A stretch of 48,664 nucleotides of DNA from Phytobacter massiliensis JC163 (GCF_000321045.1 NZ_HE578945.1:1259029-1307692); one strand, 5' to 3'; positions 14,535 through 24,623 are shown, counted from the first letter of the stretch. Translations and numbers: made by a program. Notes: generated from the sequence alone by a model not told the origin.

Positions 14535-15654
14535 TCACCGGGTTGATATCCCAAATCTCTACTGCAAGCTGGATAAGCGTAACAGCAAAACCTACTGGCA
14601 ATACCGGCACCCTTTAACCGGTCAATTTATCGGTTTTGGTACCGATCAGGAGGCGGCCAAACTGGCCGCCACTGAACTGAATCGCCTGCTGGCACAGCAG
14701 GAAGCAGCTCAGTCGTTTGCCCTGATCGATATGGTCAGCCATAAGAAGGTTAACTCAAAGAAATCAATGCGGATGCGCGTATGGATCGAACGATATTTGA
14801 AAATACAGGAAGAGCGGCTCAGCAATAAGGAGATAAAAAATAATACGCTTAAATCCAGAAGGACCTGCACCAACGTGCTGGCTGAAAGGATGCCTGATAT
14901 TGGCATTCAGGAGGTCACCACAAAAATGCTGGCGGCCATTACCGACGAATATAAAGCCAGAGGCAAAGCGCGGATGGCGCAAACGCTCCGGAGTGTCTGG
15001 ATTGATCTGTTCAGAGAAGCGCAGCACGCAGGTGAAGTTGAGCCGGGATATAACCCGGCGCTGGCCACAAGAAAAGTCACTGTCCGAGTGACCCGTTCTC
15101 GACTGAACCTGGAGATGTGGAAAGTGATATTTGAAGCGGCCGGCAATATGGCGCCCTACGTCCAAAACTCCATGCTCCTGGCAGTGGTCACCGGGCAACG
15201 CCGCGGCGATATCGCCAAAATGAAGTTCTCTGATGTCTGGGACGGCCATCTCCACGTTGAGCAGCAAAAAACAGGGGTTAAACTGGCTATACCGCTCTCG
15301 CTACGCTGCGAGATGTTGGATATCACCCTGGCGCAGGTGATCAAGCGATGCAGGGATCGGGTAGTAAGCCCCTGGCTTCTTCATCATGTGACATCAAGCG
15401 GTAATGTGAAGGCAAGCGATCAAGTTGGCGAGAACAGTCTTAGCGTATCCTTCAAGCTCGCGATCGATAGCACCGGCATTTCCGTAGAGGACGGGAAAAC
15501 AATGCCGACCTTTCACGAGCAGCGTTCTCTATCGGAGCGTCTGTATGAGGAACAAGGCATCAACACCCAGCGACTCCTGGGTCACTCATCAGACCGGATG
15601 ACAGCGCAGTATCACAACGATCGCGGTCTCGACTGGGTAAAAGTAAAGGTGTAG
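14515..15654 (+). CDS. int: tyrosine-recombinase integrase
   Basis: 379 residues. An N-terminal arm-binding part (SKTYWQYRHPLTGQFIGFGT), a core-binding domain about 75-180, and a catalytic domain with Arg in VTGQRRGDIAKMKF, Lys in QQKTGVKL, the box HEQRSLSERL, His in LLGHSS and Tyr in AQYHND. The box is usually HExRS, so all catalytic residues are present. It would integrate the phage at the dcp-side attachment site. It lies at the extreme right of the prophage, as expected. Confidence 0.92.
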   Translation: MAARPRNHRVDIPNLYCKLDKRNSKTYWQYRHPLTGQFIGFGTDQEAAKLAATELNRLLAQQEAAQSFALIDMVSHKKVNSKKSMRMRVWIERYLKIQEERLSNKEIKNNTLKSRRTCTNVLAERMPDIGIQEVTTKMLAAITDEYKARGKARMAQTLRSVWIDLFREAQHAGEVEPGYNPALATRKVTVRVTRSRLNLEMWKVIFEAAGNMAPYVQNSMLLAVVTGQRRGDIAKMKFSDVWDGHLHVEQQKTGVKLAIPLSLRCEMLDITLAQVIKRCRDRVVSPWLLHHVTSSGNVKASDQVGENSLSVSFKLAIDSTGISVEDGKTMPTFHEQRSLSERLYEEQGINTQRLLGHSSDRMTAQYHNDRGLDWVKVKV

Positions 15655-15710
15655 CTACGTGAATAATTGGGCAGTATTCCCCTGCAAATTTCGCAGAATT
15701 TAAGGATTCA

Positions 15711-15745
15711 TTTTGGGGAGGAATTTTGGAGGAGTTTTGGGGAAG
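15711..15745 (+). repeat. TTTTGG repeats at the prophage edge, candidate att/integrase arm sites
   Basis: Three near-direct units follow int: TTTTGGGGAGGA (15711), TTTTGGAGGAG (15724), TTTTGGGGAAG (15735). They lie between int and the dcp terminator, where attR must be. The left att site is outside the window, so the core cannot be defined. Confidence 0.4.
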
Positions 15746-15754
15746 AAAAAAACG

Positions 15755-15783
15755 GACAAAAAACCGGGCATCGCGCCCGGTTC
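15755..15783 (-). terminator. dcp terminator
   Basis: Minus-strand stem ACCGGGC / GCCCGGT with T6, 22 bases after the dcp stop. Probably the first host sequence right of the prophage. Confidence 0.75.
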
Positions 15784-15804
15784 TGTTTCAGCCTGAAAAA
15801 GCCT

Positions 15805-17850
15805 TTATGAACTCAACCCACGATTCACCAGCATCGGTTCAATCTTCGGATCATGCCCGCGCCACACTCGATAAAGTTCAGCTAAATCAGTGCTATTACC
15901 GCGCGACAAAATCGCCTCGCGAAATCTCTGCCCGTTCTCCCGGCTTAATCCGCCCTGCTCCACGAACCACTGATAGCCGTCGTCGGCCAGCATCTGGGTC
16001 CACAGATAAGCGTAATAGCCCGCCGCGTAACCGCCACCGAAAATATGGGCGAAATAGCTGCTGCGATAGCGTGGCGGTACGGCGGCCATGTCCATGTTTT
16101 CCCGCGCTAAAGCCCGCTTTTCAAAGGCGTCAACATCATCAATCTGCTCCGTCGCCGCCAGGCTATGCCAGTTCATATCCAGCAGCGCTGCGCTAAGCAG
16201 CTCGCTCATTTCGTAGCCTTTATTAAACGTGGCGCTGGCCAGCATTTTTTCGCGTAGCGCTTCGGGCATGGGCTCACCGGTCTGGTAGTGGCGCGCGTAG
16301 CGGCTGAACACCTGTGGATGGCTTGCCCAGTGTTCATTGATTTGCGACGGGAACTCGACAAAATCACGGGGCGTATTGGTGCCGGAGAGGCTGGCGTAGC
16401 GCTGGCTGGCAAACAGGCCGTGCAGCGTATGGCCAAACTCGTGGAAAAGCGTGATGACATCGTCCCAGCTGAGCAACGCCGTCTGTCCGGCAGCGGGTTT
16501 CTGGTAATTGCAGACGTTATAGATAACGGGCCGGGTGGCAAACAGGGTCGATTGTTCGACAAAGTTTCCCATCCATGCGCCGCCGCTTTTTGAGTCCCGG
16601 GCAAAGAAATCGCCGTAAAACAGCGCCATCCCCTCGCCGGTGGCGTCAAATATCTCCCACACACGGACGTCCGGGTGGTAGACCGGAATATCAAACCGCT
16701 CCACAAAACGCAGGCCAAACAGTTCGCTGGCGGCGAAAAAGACGCCGTCGGTCAAAACCGTATTCAGCGCCAGATAAGGCGTGAGCTGGGACTCCTCCAG
16801 GGCATATTTTTCCCGCCGGACCTGCTCAGCATAACGGGGCCAGTCCCAGGCTTCGGCGGTAAAACCACCCTGCCGGGCGTCAATCACGCGCTGAATATCC
16901 GCCAGTTCGCGTTCTGCCCGCGCGCGGGCCGCTGGCGCAATACCACGCATAAAATCGAACGCCGCTTCCGGGGTTCCCGCCATTTGATCGGCCATTTTCC
17001 AGCTGGCGTAATCCGCAAAGCCCAGCAGTGCCGCCTGCTGCGCGCGCAGCTGCGCCAGGCGCAGCACCAGCGAGCGGGTATCGACCTCGTCGCCGCGGGA
17101 GGTACGCAACCAGCTGGCGCGAAAGAGCGCCTCGCGGGTCTGACGATCATCAAGGGTAGCCAGCGCGGGCTGCTGAGTGGTGTTGAGAAGCGTAAGCAAC
17201 CAGCGATCCGCCAGGCCTTTCTCCCGCGCGGCGTCTGCCGCTGCGGCAATCGCCTCTTCGCTAAGCCCTGCCAGCTTATCGGCATGGTCAACCACCAGCC
17301 CGCCCGCTTTATCCGCGGCCAGCAAGCGCTGGTTGAACTGGCTGGTCAGGGTTGCCGCTTCGGTATTCAGCGCCTTAAGCGCCGCTTTGTCCTGCTGGCT
17401 GAGCCGCGCGCCCGCCAGCACAAAGCGCTGGAAGGTCGTCTCCAGCAGGCGCAGCGACTCATCATCCAGCCCGGCAGTCGCTCTCTGCTGCCAGACCGCT
17501 TCCACACGGTCAAACAGCCGTTCATTCAGGTAGATATCGTTAGCCAGTTCCGCCAGCTCGCCGGAAAACGCTTCATCCAGCTGCTGCAAATAGTCGTTGG
17601 TGTGCGCAGAGGTCATGGCGAAAAAGACGCTGGTCACGCGTGACAGCAGTTCGCCGCTCCGTTCGAGCGCCAGTATCGTGTTGTCGAAATCGGCCGGGGA
17701 CGGGTTATGGATGATGGCGTCGATCTCCGCGCGCTTCTCCGCCACCCCTTTATCAAACGCCGGACGATAGTGCTGCTGATTAATGCTGTCGAAGCGCGGC
17801 GCCTGGTAAGGCAGATTACTGGCTTCGAAAAACGGATTCATTTCCGACAT
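15805..17850 (-). CDS. dcp: peptidyl-dipeptidase Dcp (M3 metallopeptidase)
   Basis: 681 residues, equal to E. coli Dcp. The zinc site FHEFGHTLHGL lies near residue 470, with the downstream glutamate region further on. The enzyme removes C-terminal dipeptides from oligopeptides in peptide recycling. It has no signal peptide. Divergent from ydfG. The prophage is inserted just beyond its 3' end and leaves the coding region complete. Confidence 0.95.
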   Translation of the reverse strand: MSEMNPFFEASNLPYQAPRFDSINQQHYRPAFDKGVAEKRAEIDAIIHNPSPADFDNTILALERSGELLSRVTSVFFAMTSAHTNDYLQQLDEAFSGELAELANDIYLNERLFDRVEAVWQQRATAGLDDESLRLLETTFQRFVLAGARLSQQDKAALKALNTEAATLTSQFNQRLLAADKAGGLVVDHADKLAGLSEEAIAAAADAAREKGLADRWLLTLLNTTQQPALATLDDRQTREALFRASWLRTSRGDEVDTRSLVLRLAQLRAQQAALLGFADYASWKMADQMAGTPEAAFDFMRGIAPAARARAERELADIQRVIDARQGGFTAEAWDWPRYAEQVRREKYALEESQLTPYLALNTVLTDGVFFAASELFGLRFVERFDIPVYHPDVRVWEIFDATGEGMALFYGDFFARDSKSGGAWMGNFVEQSTLFATRPVIYNVCNYQKPAAGQTALLSWDDVITLFHEFGHTLHGLFASQRYASLSGTNTPRDFVEFPSQINEHWASHPQVFSRYARHYQTGEPMPEALREKMLASATFNKGYEMSELLSAALLDMNWHSLAATEQIDDVDAFEKRALARENMDMAAVPPRYRSSYFAHIFGGGYAAGYYAYLWTQMLADDGYQWFVEQGGLSRENGQRFREAILSRGNSTDLAELYRVWRGHDPKIEPMLVNRGLSS

Positions 17851-18000
17851 AGTTACTCCTGAAGACGGTTAAACAGCCTGTGCTGGTATAGTAGCAAGCG
17901 TTTTCGCGCTGGTGCCATTTACTACAAGATTATGCCATTAACGCGCGGGCCGGGCCTGTGCTATGGTAATACGACACAAAAAGCGTTGAGGAACAGTGAG

Positions 18001-18750
18001 ATGATCATTTTAGTAACCGGGGCGACGGCGGGTTTTGGTGAAGGTATTACGCGTCGTTTTATTCAAAATGGGCATAAAGTCATCGCGACAGGCCGCCGTC
18101 AGGAGCGCCTGCAGGAACTGAAAGACGAGCTGGGTGACAATCTCTATACCGCTCAGCTGGACGTGCGCAACCGCGCGGCGATCGAGGAGATGCTGGCGGG
18201 GCTTCCGACCGAATGGCAGGCTATCGATGTGCTGGTCAACAACGCCGGTCTGGCGCTTGGCATGGAGCCCGCGCACAAAGCCAATGTCGATGACTGGGAA
18301 ACGATGATCGACACCAATAACAAAGGGCTGGTCTATATGACCCGTGCCGTATTGCCTGGCATGGTTGAACGTAATCGCGGCCATGTTATCAACATTGGCT
18401 CCACCGCGGGCTCCTGGCCTTATGCGGGCGGCAACGTTTACGGCGCGACGAAAGCCTTTGTTCGCCAGTTCAGCCTCAATCTGCGTACCGACCTGCACGG
18501 CACCGCCGTTCGCGTAACCAATATTGAGCCGGGCCTGGTCGGCGGCACTGAGTTTTCCAACGTGCGCTTTAAGGGCGACGACAATAAAGCGGGCAAAACT
18601 TACGAAAATGCCAACGCCCTGACCCCGGAAGATGTTACCGAGGCAGTATGGTGGGTGGCGACCCTGCCGAAGCACGTCAATATCAATACGCTGGAGATGA
18701 TGCCGGTCAGCCAGACGTATGCGGGCCTGAGCGTGCACCGCGAAAGTTAA
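18001..18750 (+). CDS. ydfG: NADP-dependent 3-hydroxy acid/serine dehydrogenase YdfG (SDR)
   Basis: 249 codons from ATG 18001 (MIILVTGATAGFGEGI), with GAGG upstream and the same length as E. coli YdfG; an earlier ATG at 17932 lacks support. Classical short-chain dehydrogenase: TGATAGFG nucleotide motif, NNAG, catalytic Ser in NIGSTAGSW and YGATK. It oxidises L-allo-threonine, serine and 3-hydroxy acids and acts in pyrimidine (Rut) pathway detoxification by reducing malonic semialdehyde. A GC hairpin at 18757-18776 follows. Confidence 0.93.
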   Translation: MIILVTGATAGFGEGITRRFIQNGHKVIATGRRQERLQELKDELGDNLYTAQLDVRNRAAIEEMLAGLPTEWQAIDVLVNNAGLALGMEPAHKANVDDWETMIDTNNKGLVYMTRAVLPGMVERNRGHVINIGSTAGSWPYAGGNVYGATKAFVRQFSLNLRTDLHGTAVRVTNIEPGLVGGTEFSNVRFKGDDNKAGKTYENANALTPEDVTEAVWWVATLPKHVNINTLEMMPVSQTYAGLSVHRES

Positions 18751-18800
18751 ATTTCGCACCCGGCCTGCGGGCCGGGTATGGGAACTTTATGGGTTTAATG

Positions 18801-18809
18801 GTATGGTAG
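18801..18809 (+). promoter_or_regulatory. possible RspR operator half-site upstream of rspR
   Basis: GTATGGTAG lies 31 bases before the rspR start. The same 9-mer lies upstream of rspB on the opposite strand (24099-24107). A shared RspR site is inferred from the coincidence only. Confidence 0.3.
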
Positions 18810-18839
18810 ACCGGTTAACCTCATAAAAAGTAAGCGCGA

Positions 18840-19526
18840 ATGATCGTCGAAACTCAACTCAACCCTACGCAACCCGTTAATCAGCAAATTTACCGTATTT
18901 TGCGCCGGGATATTGTCCATTGCCTTATTCCACCTGGAACACCGCTTTCTGAAAAGGAAGTCTCTGTGCGTTTTGACGTATCGCGCCAGCCGGTCCGCGA
19001 GGCATTTATCAAACTGGCTGAAAATGGTCTGATTCAGATCCGCCCGCAGCGCGGCAGCTATGTGAATAAAATCTCCCTCTCCCAGGTCCGCAACGGCTGT
19101 TTTGTGCGTCAGGCGATTGAGTGTGCCGTTGCCCGCCGCGCGGCAACGATGATCACCGACAGCCACTGCTACCAGCTTGAGCAAAACCTTAATCAGCAAC
19201 GCACCGCGATTGAGCGCAAACAGCTTAATGATTTTTTCCAGCTTGATGATGAATTTCATCAGCGGCTGGCGCAGATTGCTGACTGCCAGCTCGCCTGGGA
19301 CACCATTGAAAACCTCAAGGCCACGATGGACCGCGTCCGTTACATGAGCCTTGATCATGTCTCCCCGCCGGAGATGCTGCTGCGCCAGCATCTGGAAATT
19401 TTCGACGCGCTGGAGAAGCGCGACGTTGCCGCCGTGGATATCGCCATGACGCACCATCTGCAGGAGATCAGCGGCTCCGTCAAACTCATCAGTCAGGAAA
19501 ATCGCGACTGGTTCAGCGAAGAGTAA
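18840..19526 (+). CDS. rspR: GntR-family regulator RspR (YdfH)
   Basis: 228 residues, the E. coli length. N-terminal winged helix ([40 protein letters not shown]) and an FCD ligand-binding domain with the metal-binding histidines of FadR-type regulators ([23 protein letters not shown]). In E. coli it represses rspAB. Its targets ydfI, ydfJ and rspB lie just downstream in the window. Confidence 0.92.
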   Translation: MIVETQLNPTQPVNQQIYRILRRDIVHCLIPPGTPLSEKEVSVRFDVSRQPVREAFIKLAENGLIQIRPQRGSYVNKISLSQVRNGCFVRQAIECAVARRAATMITDSHCYQLEQNLNQQRTAIERKQLNDFFQLDDEFHQRLAQIADCQLAWDTIENLKATMDRVRYMSLDHVSPPEMLLRQHLEIFDALEKRDVAAVDIAMTHHLQEISGSVKLISQENRDWFSEE

Positions 19527-19589
19527 CTCTCCTTATTGCCTCCTTTTTTTGCGACGTCGTGCTTTTTTAATCCCTAAAAAAGTGTGACG

Positions 19590-19603
19590 TTGATCAAAAA
19601 CAA
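19590..19603 (+). promoter_or_regulatory. FNR-like box upstream of ydfZ
   Basis: TTGATCAAAAACAA matches the FNR consensus TTGAT-N4-ATCAA at 9 of 10 positions, about 95 bases before ydfZ. E. coli ydfZ is FNR-activated under anaerobiosis, which supports the call. Confidence 0.6.
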
Positions 19604-19697
19604 AATTTTCTTCCGTAAGAAGCGTATTGATATGGCGTCCGCCCGGGGACGTCTTCTGCCCCAATCTTTTTGCGGACCAGAAAAAGGAGAAACCACC

Positions 19698-19901
19698 ATG
19701 ATGACTTATGATCGTAACCGTAATGCTATCACCACCGGCAGCCGCGTCATGATTAACGGCACGGGTCGCACAGGGAAAATTACCGCTATCCACGCCAGTG
19801 GGCTGACGCCCGCTCAGCTGCGGCGGAGCAAAACGGTAGAAGTGGAAGGCTGCGAAGGCAAGTTCGAACCGATTGAGCTGATTCGCCTTGGCCTGCACTA
19901 A
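19698..19901 (+). CDS. ydfZ: putative selenium-associated protein YdfZ
   Basis: 67-68 residues ([20 protein letters not shown]). Two adjacent ATGs follow AAAGGAG; the first is chosen for spacing. It is a small beta-barrel-like protein with one cysteine ([10 protein letters not shown]). E. coli YdfZ carries loosely bound selenium and is induced anaerobically. An FNR-like box lies upstream and a terminator follows. Confidence 0.9.
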   Translation: MMTYDRNRNAITTGSRVMINGTGRTGKITAIHASGLTPAQLRRSKTVEVEGCEGKFEPIELIRLGLH

Positions 19902-19907
19902 TGGTGA

Positions 19908-19939
19908 AAATGCCGCCCGTGGGCGGCATATTACTTTTT
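19908..19939 (+). terminator. ydfZ terminator
   Basis: ATGCCGCC / GGGCGGCAT stem with a T5 run a few bases later. Confidence 0.7.
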
Positions 19940-19945
19940 CCGAAA

Positions 19946-19984
19946 CGCCCGGATGCGGCGTTACGCTTTATCCGGGCTATGCGG
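19946..19984. repeat. REP element
   Basis: GCCCGGATGCGGCG and TTTATCCGGGC form the imperfect palindrome typical of enterobacterial REP sequences, in the convergent ydfZ/ydfI gap. Confidence 0.7.
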
Positions 19985-19989
19985 GTCTG

Positions 19990-21453
19990 TCAGTATTTCG
20001 CCGCGTACTGCGCGACGGTTGCTTTCGCACCGTTAGCCAGCAGCGCCTGGTAAGCGCGTAAAACCTGCGCGACAAACACCTCGTCCTTCGGCAGTTCATT
20101 ACCAAAGATCGCCTCGATACCCAACAGCGCTTTTACGCGCGCTTCGCCTTCTGCACTGCCCTTCACCGCCTGTTGAATGACGGCCAGCAGCGGATCGCTG
20201 ACTTCGATAGGCTTGCCCTGCTCGTCCACGCCGCCGACATAACGCATCCAGCCTGCAACGCCCAGCGCCAGCAGGTCGAAGTCACGATTATGGGCGCGGT
20301 GCCAGCGAACGGAATCCAGCATACGCTGCGGCAGCTTCTGGCTACCGTCCATAGCGATCTGCCAGGTACGATGGCGCAGAGCCGGGTTGCTGTAACGGTC
20401 AATCAGCATATCGGCGTATTTCGCCAGATCGACACCCTTCACTTTCAGGGTCGGTGCCTGCTCCTGCAGCATCAGCGCGTGGGCGGCGCGGCGATAGTTG
20501 TCGTCTTCCATGCAGTCATTAATGTGCTGATAGCCCGCCAGGTAACCCAGATAGGCGAGGAAAGAGTGGCTGCCGTTAAGCATGCGCAGCTTCATCTCTT
20601 CGAAAGGCACCACGTCGGCGACCAGTTCTGCGCCCGCCTTTTCCCACTCCGGGCGGCCCGCGACAAAGTTGTCTTCAATCACCCACTGGCGGAACGGCTC
20701 ACAGGCGACGCCCGCCGGATCGCGAACGCCGGTCAGCTGTTCAATTTTATCCAGCGTTTCAGCCGTCACCGCCGGAACGATACGGTCCACCATGGTGGAA
20801 GGGAACGTAACGTTTGCTTCGATCCAGTCTGCCAGCTCAGCGTCAACGGCGCGGGCATAGGCGCAAATAACATTACGCGTGACGTGGCCGTTTTCCGGCA
20901 TGTTATCGCAGGACATCACGGTAAACGCGCCAAGGCCCTGCGCTCTGCGGCGCGCCAGCGCTTCAACAATAACCCCAGCGGCAGACTTCGGCTGATGCGG
21001 GTTTTTCAGGTCCGGGGCGATAAACGGGTGATCGAGCATCAGCTGGCCCGTGGCCGGGGAGTGGCCGTAGCCTTTCTCCGTAATGGTGATCGAAACAATC
21101 GCCACCTGCGGCTCGCACATCGCCGCCAGCACCGCTTCCAGACCGTCTACGTCGGCATGCAATGCGCGACGGGCAACGCCAACGACACGGGCAGTCCAGG
21201 CATCGGCTGACATTTCCGCTACGGTATAAAGATTATCCTGCGCTTTCATGTCGGCGATTTGCTGTTCGCCGCCAACCAGGTTCACCTCGCAGTAGCCCCA
21301 GTCGCTGCCGTGTTCTGTCGCCAGAATATCGGCATACACCGCCTGGTGCGCACGATGGAAAGCGCCAAAGCCTAAATGGACAATGCGTTGTACCAGTTTA
21401 TTACGATCGTAAGTGGGTAACGCGGCCTTTGCCGTTAATAGCTTATTTTGCAT
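19990..21453 (-). CDS. ydfI: mannitol dehydrogenase-family oxidoreductase YdfI
   Basis: 487 residues from the ATG at 21453, which aligns with the E. coli start; an ATG at 21465 adds four residues. Polyol-specific long-chain dehydrogenase family: [12 protein letters not shown] near the N-terminus for NAD binding, [16 protein letters not shown] with the catalytic lysine, and [18 protein letters not shown]. Relatives oxidise mannitol or reduce fructuronate; the substrate here is unproven but likely a sugar acid. It lies next to the RspR regulon genes. Confidence 0.9.
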   Translation of the reverse strand: MQNKLLTAKAALPTYDRNKLVQRIVHLGFGAFHRAHQAVYADILATEHGSDWGYCEVNLVGGEQQIADMKAQDNLYTVAEMSADAWTARVVGVARRALHADVDGLEAVLAAMCEPQVAIVSITITEKGYGHSPATGQLMLDHPFIAPDLKNPHQPKSAAGVIVEALARRRAQGLGAFTVMSCDNMPENGHVTRNVICAYARAVDAELADWIEANVTFPSTMVDRIVPAVTAETLDKIEQLTGVRDPAGVACEPFRQWVIEDNFVAGRPEWEKAGAELVADVVPFEEMKLRMLNGSHSFLAYLGYLAGYQHINDCMEDDNYRRAAHALMLQEQAPTLKVKGVDLAKYADMLIDRYSNPALRHRTWQIAMDGSQKLPQRMLDSVRWHRAHNRDFDLLALGVAGWMRYVGGVDEQGKPIEVSDPLLAVIQQAVKGSAEGEARVKALLGIEAIFGNELPKDEVFVAQVLRAYQALLANGAKATVAQYAAKY

Positions 21454-21601
21454 GGGAAGACTCATCTTATTAAATGAAACGGTGGTTTATTAGATTACGT
21501 GCTGCCGCAAACCATTTTTTGATTTGCGGCAGTTTTCCTTGACTGAACTGACTAGAATGGTAACTAAATGTTTCCTTTTCTCCGCCTCATTCAGTCATAA
21601 A

Positions 21602-22978
21602 TCAGACCGCTCTGCGCGTGGTGGTGGCCGGAACGTTTTGCTGCGCGTCGGCCGCATCCTCCAGAATATTGAGGTCACGATCGCACACTTCCGGCATCAT
21701 CAGTGCGGCAATCAGCCCCAGCACCGAATAGGCGATCAGCATCACCACGATCGGCCACCAGGAGCCGGTCGCATTACAGAAAATACCGGCCAGTACCGGA
21801 CCGAAACCCACGGCAACCAGGCCGCCCGCCTCTTTGGAGATGGCCATACGGGTAAAGCGATTGCGCGAGCCGAACATCTCGGCCATGGTGATGTTTTCCA
21901 GCGCGAACAGCCCCAGCACCGCGAAGTTATGGATGACGATAATGGAGAGCATAATCACGCCTGGGCTGTAGCTCTTATCCACGATGATCGACATCATCGG
22001 ATACGCCAGCACAATGGCAGAGATACACAGGCAGATATACGGCAGACGGCGGCCCACTTTGTCTGACAGCCAGCCCAGCAGCGGAATGGTCAGGAAGCCA
22101 ATCACGGAGCTAATCATCAGCGCATCGGTCGGAATGCGTTTTTCAAACAGCAGCGTCTGGACAAGATAGCCCGCCAGGAACGTCTGGATCAGTCCGGAGT
22201 TACCCGCCTGGCCAAAACGCAGACCGGTCGCCAGCCAGAAAGATTTGCTAGTGAACATCGCGCCGAGGCTCGACTCTGCGGGTTGCGTTTTCGCGGGCGC
22301 ATGGCCCCCTTCGCTCACCTGCTCGAACACCGGGCTCTCTTTTAAGTTCATACGCAGCCAGATGGCGAAGAACATCACCACCACGCTTGCGAGGAAGGGA
22401 ATACGCCATCCCCACGCCAGCAGCTGTTCGCGGTCGAGGGCGAAGAACATAACGGCCCAGATAGCGGTGGCGCTCAGCGTACCGCAGTTGGTGCCCATCG
22501 CTACCAGCGAGGAGATGATCCCGCGTTTTCCTTTAGGCGCATATTCCGCCAGCATAGTGCCCGCGCCGGAAATTTCCGCCCCGGCGCCCAGCCCCTGAAT
22601 GATACGCAGGGTAACCAGCAGCACCGGCGCAAAGATGCCAATCTGCCCGTAAGTCGGCAGAACGCCGATAAGCGTGGTACAGATACCCATCATCGTGATG
22701 GTGATAAACAGCACCTTTTTACGCCCGATGCTGTCGCCCATTTTGCCGAAGACAAAGGCGCCGATGATACGCGCGATATACCCCGCGCCGTAGGTGCCCA
22801 TTGCCAGAATTAATGCCATGGCGGCAGACTGTTCCGGGAAGAAGATCTCATGGAAAACCAGCGCAGCGCCCAGTGAATAGAGCTGGAAATCCATAAATTC
22901 GAGTGCGGTGCCCAGCCAGCCGGAAACGGCGGCTCTCACCAGATCAGAGGTCGTTCTTTCTGTATTAATTTGCGTCAT
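21602..22978 (-). CDS. ydfJ: MFS transporter YdfJ
   Basis: 458 residues from the ATG at 22978 (MTQINTERTTSDLVRAAVSG), which has GAGAT upstream and matches YdfJ starts; a longer frame to 23059 overlaps rspB. Twelve membrane segments of the metabolite:H+ symporter type, with the MFS motif GKMGDSIGRKKV near residue 90 and its repeat WLSDKVGRRLP. Probably takes up the substrate used by YdfI and RspB. In E. coli K-12 this gene is disrupted by the Qin prophage; here it is whole. Confidence 0.9.
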   Translation of the reverse strand: MTQINTERTTSDLVRAAVSGWLGTALEFMDFQLYSLGAALVFHEIFFPEQSAAMALILAMGTYGAGYIARIIGAFVFGKMGDSIGRKKVLFITITMMGICTTLIGVLPTYGQIGIFAPVLLVTLRIIQGLGAGAEISGAGTMLAEYAPKGKRGIISSLVAMGTNCGTLSATAIWAVMFFALDREQLLAWGWRIPFLASVVVMFFAIWLRMNLKESPVFEQVSEGGHAPAKTQPAESSLGAMFTSKSFWLATGLRFGQAGNSGLIQTFLAGYLVQTLLFEKRIPTDALMISSVIGFLTIPLLGWLSDKVGRRLPYICLCISAIVLAYPMMSIIVDKSYSPGVIMLSIIVIHNFAVLGLFALENITMAEMFGSRNRFTRMAISKEAGGLVAVGFGPVLAGIFCNATGSWWPIVVMLIAYSVLGLIAALMMPEVCDRDLNILEDAADAQQNVPATTTRRAV

Positions 22979-23028
22979 AATGGCTATCTCAAAAAAATGC
23001 GTACCGCTTAATCGCGAATGGCGTGGAA

Positions 23029-24045
23029 TTAATTGAACGTCAGCAGAACTTTGCAGCACTGCCGCTGGTCTTTTTCGAACAGTTCAATCGCGTCGGCGAC
23101 ATGGTGATAGTCAAATTTGTGGGTCACTAATTTCGTCGGATCGATCAGGCCGCGCTGCAGCCAGTCGATAACGACCGGGAATTTTCTGGCGTTAAGCCGC
23201 GAGGAGAAAATAGAGAGTTCTTTACCGGTGATGCCCTGCTGAACGATTTGGCACGGTTCGCTGGAGAAGCCCATGATCACAATGCGAGCGGCAGGCGAAG
23301 CCAGTGCAATTGCCTCCGGTAAAATAGACGGGTGGCAGGCGGCGTCGATAATCAGCGTCGGCTTGATCCCCTTCTCTTCCAGCACGGCCTGTAAATTCAT
23401 ATTGCCGTTGTTGATGACGAGATCCGCCCCGCAGCCCTGCGCCATCTTCAGACGTTCTTCAATACGGTCAACAACGATAAGCTGTTTAACGTTGTAAACG
23501 CCTTTCAGCGCCTGCACGGTGGTCAGACCCATTGGACCCGCGCCGTATACCAGCGCCACATCCTGCTCTGTTGGGCTGGCATGGCCGGTAACGTTGGCCG
23601 CAATGGTGAAAGGTTCCACCATCACCGCATCTTCATCGGCAATAGCGTCGGGAATAACCCAGGCGTTTGCCTCCGGCACAACGGCATATTCGCTAAAGCC
23701 GCCGTCGCGGTGAACGCCGAGCACCACCAGCGAAGTGCAGACGTTTGGTTTGCCGACGGAGCACGGATAGCAGTGCCCGCAGCTAATGACCGGATCGACA
23801 GAGACCCGCTGTCCCAGGCGCTCTGCCGGTACACCTTCTCCCACGGCATCGATGATGCCGAAAAACTCATGCCCGATAACGCGAGGGTATTTAGCAAACG
23901 GGTTATGACCGCGATAGATATGGCTGTCCGAGCCACAAATCCCCGCCAGTTTCACTTTGACGCGAACCTCGCCTGCGGCGGGTTCGGGACGCGAGCGTTC
24001 TGTAATATCCAGCTGGCCTGGCTGTTGAATAACTACACTTTTCAT
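23029..24045 (-). CDS. rspB: zinc-type alcohol/sugar dehydrogenase RspB
   Basis: 338 residues from ATG 24045 (AAGGAAG upstream); a longer frame to 24105 has no support. Medium-chain dehydrogenase: catalytic zinc ligands in GICGSD and GHEFFG, structural zinc cysteines CGHCYPCSVGKPNVC, and the nucleotide motif GAGPMG. It probably oxidises a C5 hydroxyl of a hexonate. E. coli pairs it with the dehydratase RspA; that gene is absent here, as ynfA follows directly. Confidence 0.92.
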   Translation of the reverse strand: MKSVVIQQPGQLDITERSRPEPAAGEVRVKVKLAGICGSDSHIYRGHNPFAKYPRVIGHEFFGIIDAVGEGVPAERLGQRVSVDPVISCGHCYPCSVGKPNVCTSLVVLGVHRDGGFSEYAVVPEANAWVIPDAIADEDAVMVEPFTIAANVTGHASPTEQDVALVYGAGPMGLTTVQALKGVYNVKQLIVVDRIEERLKMAQGCGADLVINNGNMNLQAVLEEKGIKPTLIIDAACHPSILPEAIALASPAARIVIMGFSSEPCQIVQQGITGKELSIFSSRLNARKFPVVIDWLQRGLIDPTKLVTHKFDYHHVADAIELFEKDQRQCCKVLLTFN

Positions 24046-24098
24046 TATTTCTTCCTTGTTTGTCTTGTTACGACACAAGGAATTTCTCATCTGAGCTA

Positions 24099-24107
24099 CT
24101 ACCATAC
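24099..24107 (-). promoter_or_regulatory. possible RspR operator half-site upstream of rspB
   Basis: GTATGGTAG on the minus strand, about 54 bases before the rspB start and identical to the 9-mer upstream of rspR. Confidence 0.3.
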
Positions 24108-24157
24108 AAGTATAATGATCACAAAAGCGGCGTCAGATCACAAAAAATGGCGGGCGC

Positions 24158-24484
24158 TCAGGCGCGCCCCCACCCGGCTACGATGATCAACATTCCGCAC
24201 AGGGCAATCGCCGCGCCGCCCCAGTCATAGACGCTCAGTTTTACCCCGTCGACGATGCGTAGCCACAGCAGCGCGGTACAGACATAGACGCCGCCATAAG
24301 CGGCATAGACGCGACCGCTGGCGGCCGGGTGCAGCGTCAACAGCCAGACAAAAAGGACCAGCGAGACTCCGGCAGGAATCAGCAACAGCGCCGTTGCGCC
24401 ACGCCTGAGCCATAGCCAGGGCAGAAAGCAGCCCACAATCTCGCAAAGTGCGGTAAGGAAAAAAAGCAGTGTGGTTTTGAGCAT
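24158..24484 (-). CDS. ynfA: YnfA family inner-membrane protein
   Basis: 108 residues with four membrane segments (about 5-27, 31-50, 60-80, 86-105), the UPF0060 fold related to small multidrug resistance exporters. E. coli and Shigella homologues have weak drug-export activity. Same length as E. coli YnfA. Divergent from ynfB. Confidence 0.92.
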   Translation of the reverse strand: MLKTTLLFFLTALCEIVGCFLPWLWLRRGATALLLIPAGVSLVLFVWLLTLHPAASGRVYAAYGGVYVCTALLWLRIVDGVKLSVYDWGGAAIALCGMLIIVAGWGRA

Positions 24485-24623
24485 GACTCACGTTTTCATT
24501 CAGCAAGAGTTGAACTATCTTAACGGATAATCCATATCAACGCAGACGCCATCCCGGGTTTGCGGCCAGGGACGAATCGAGTAGAATCGGCAAATAGCAG
24601 CCCCTTACCGTAAGGAAATCGCA

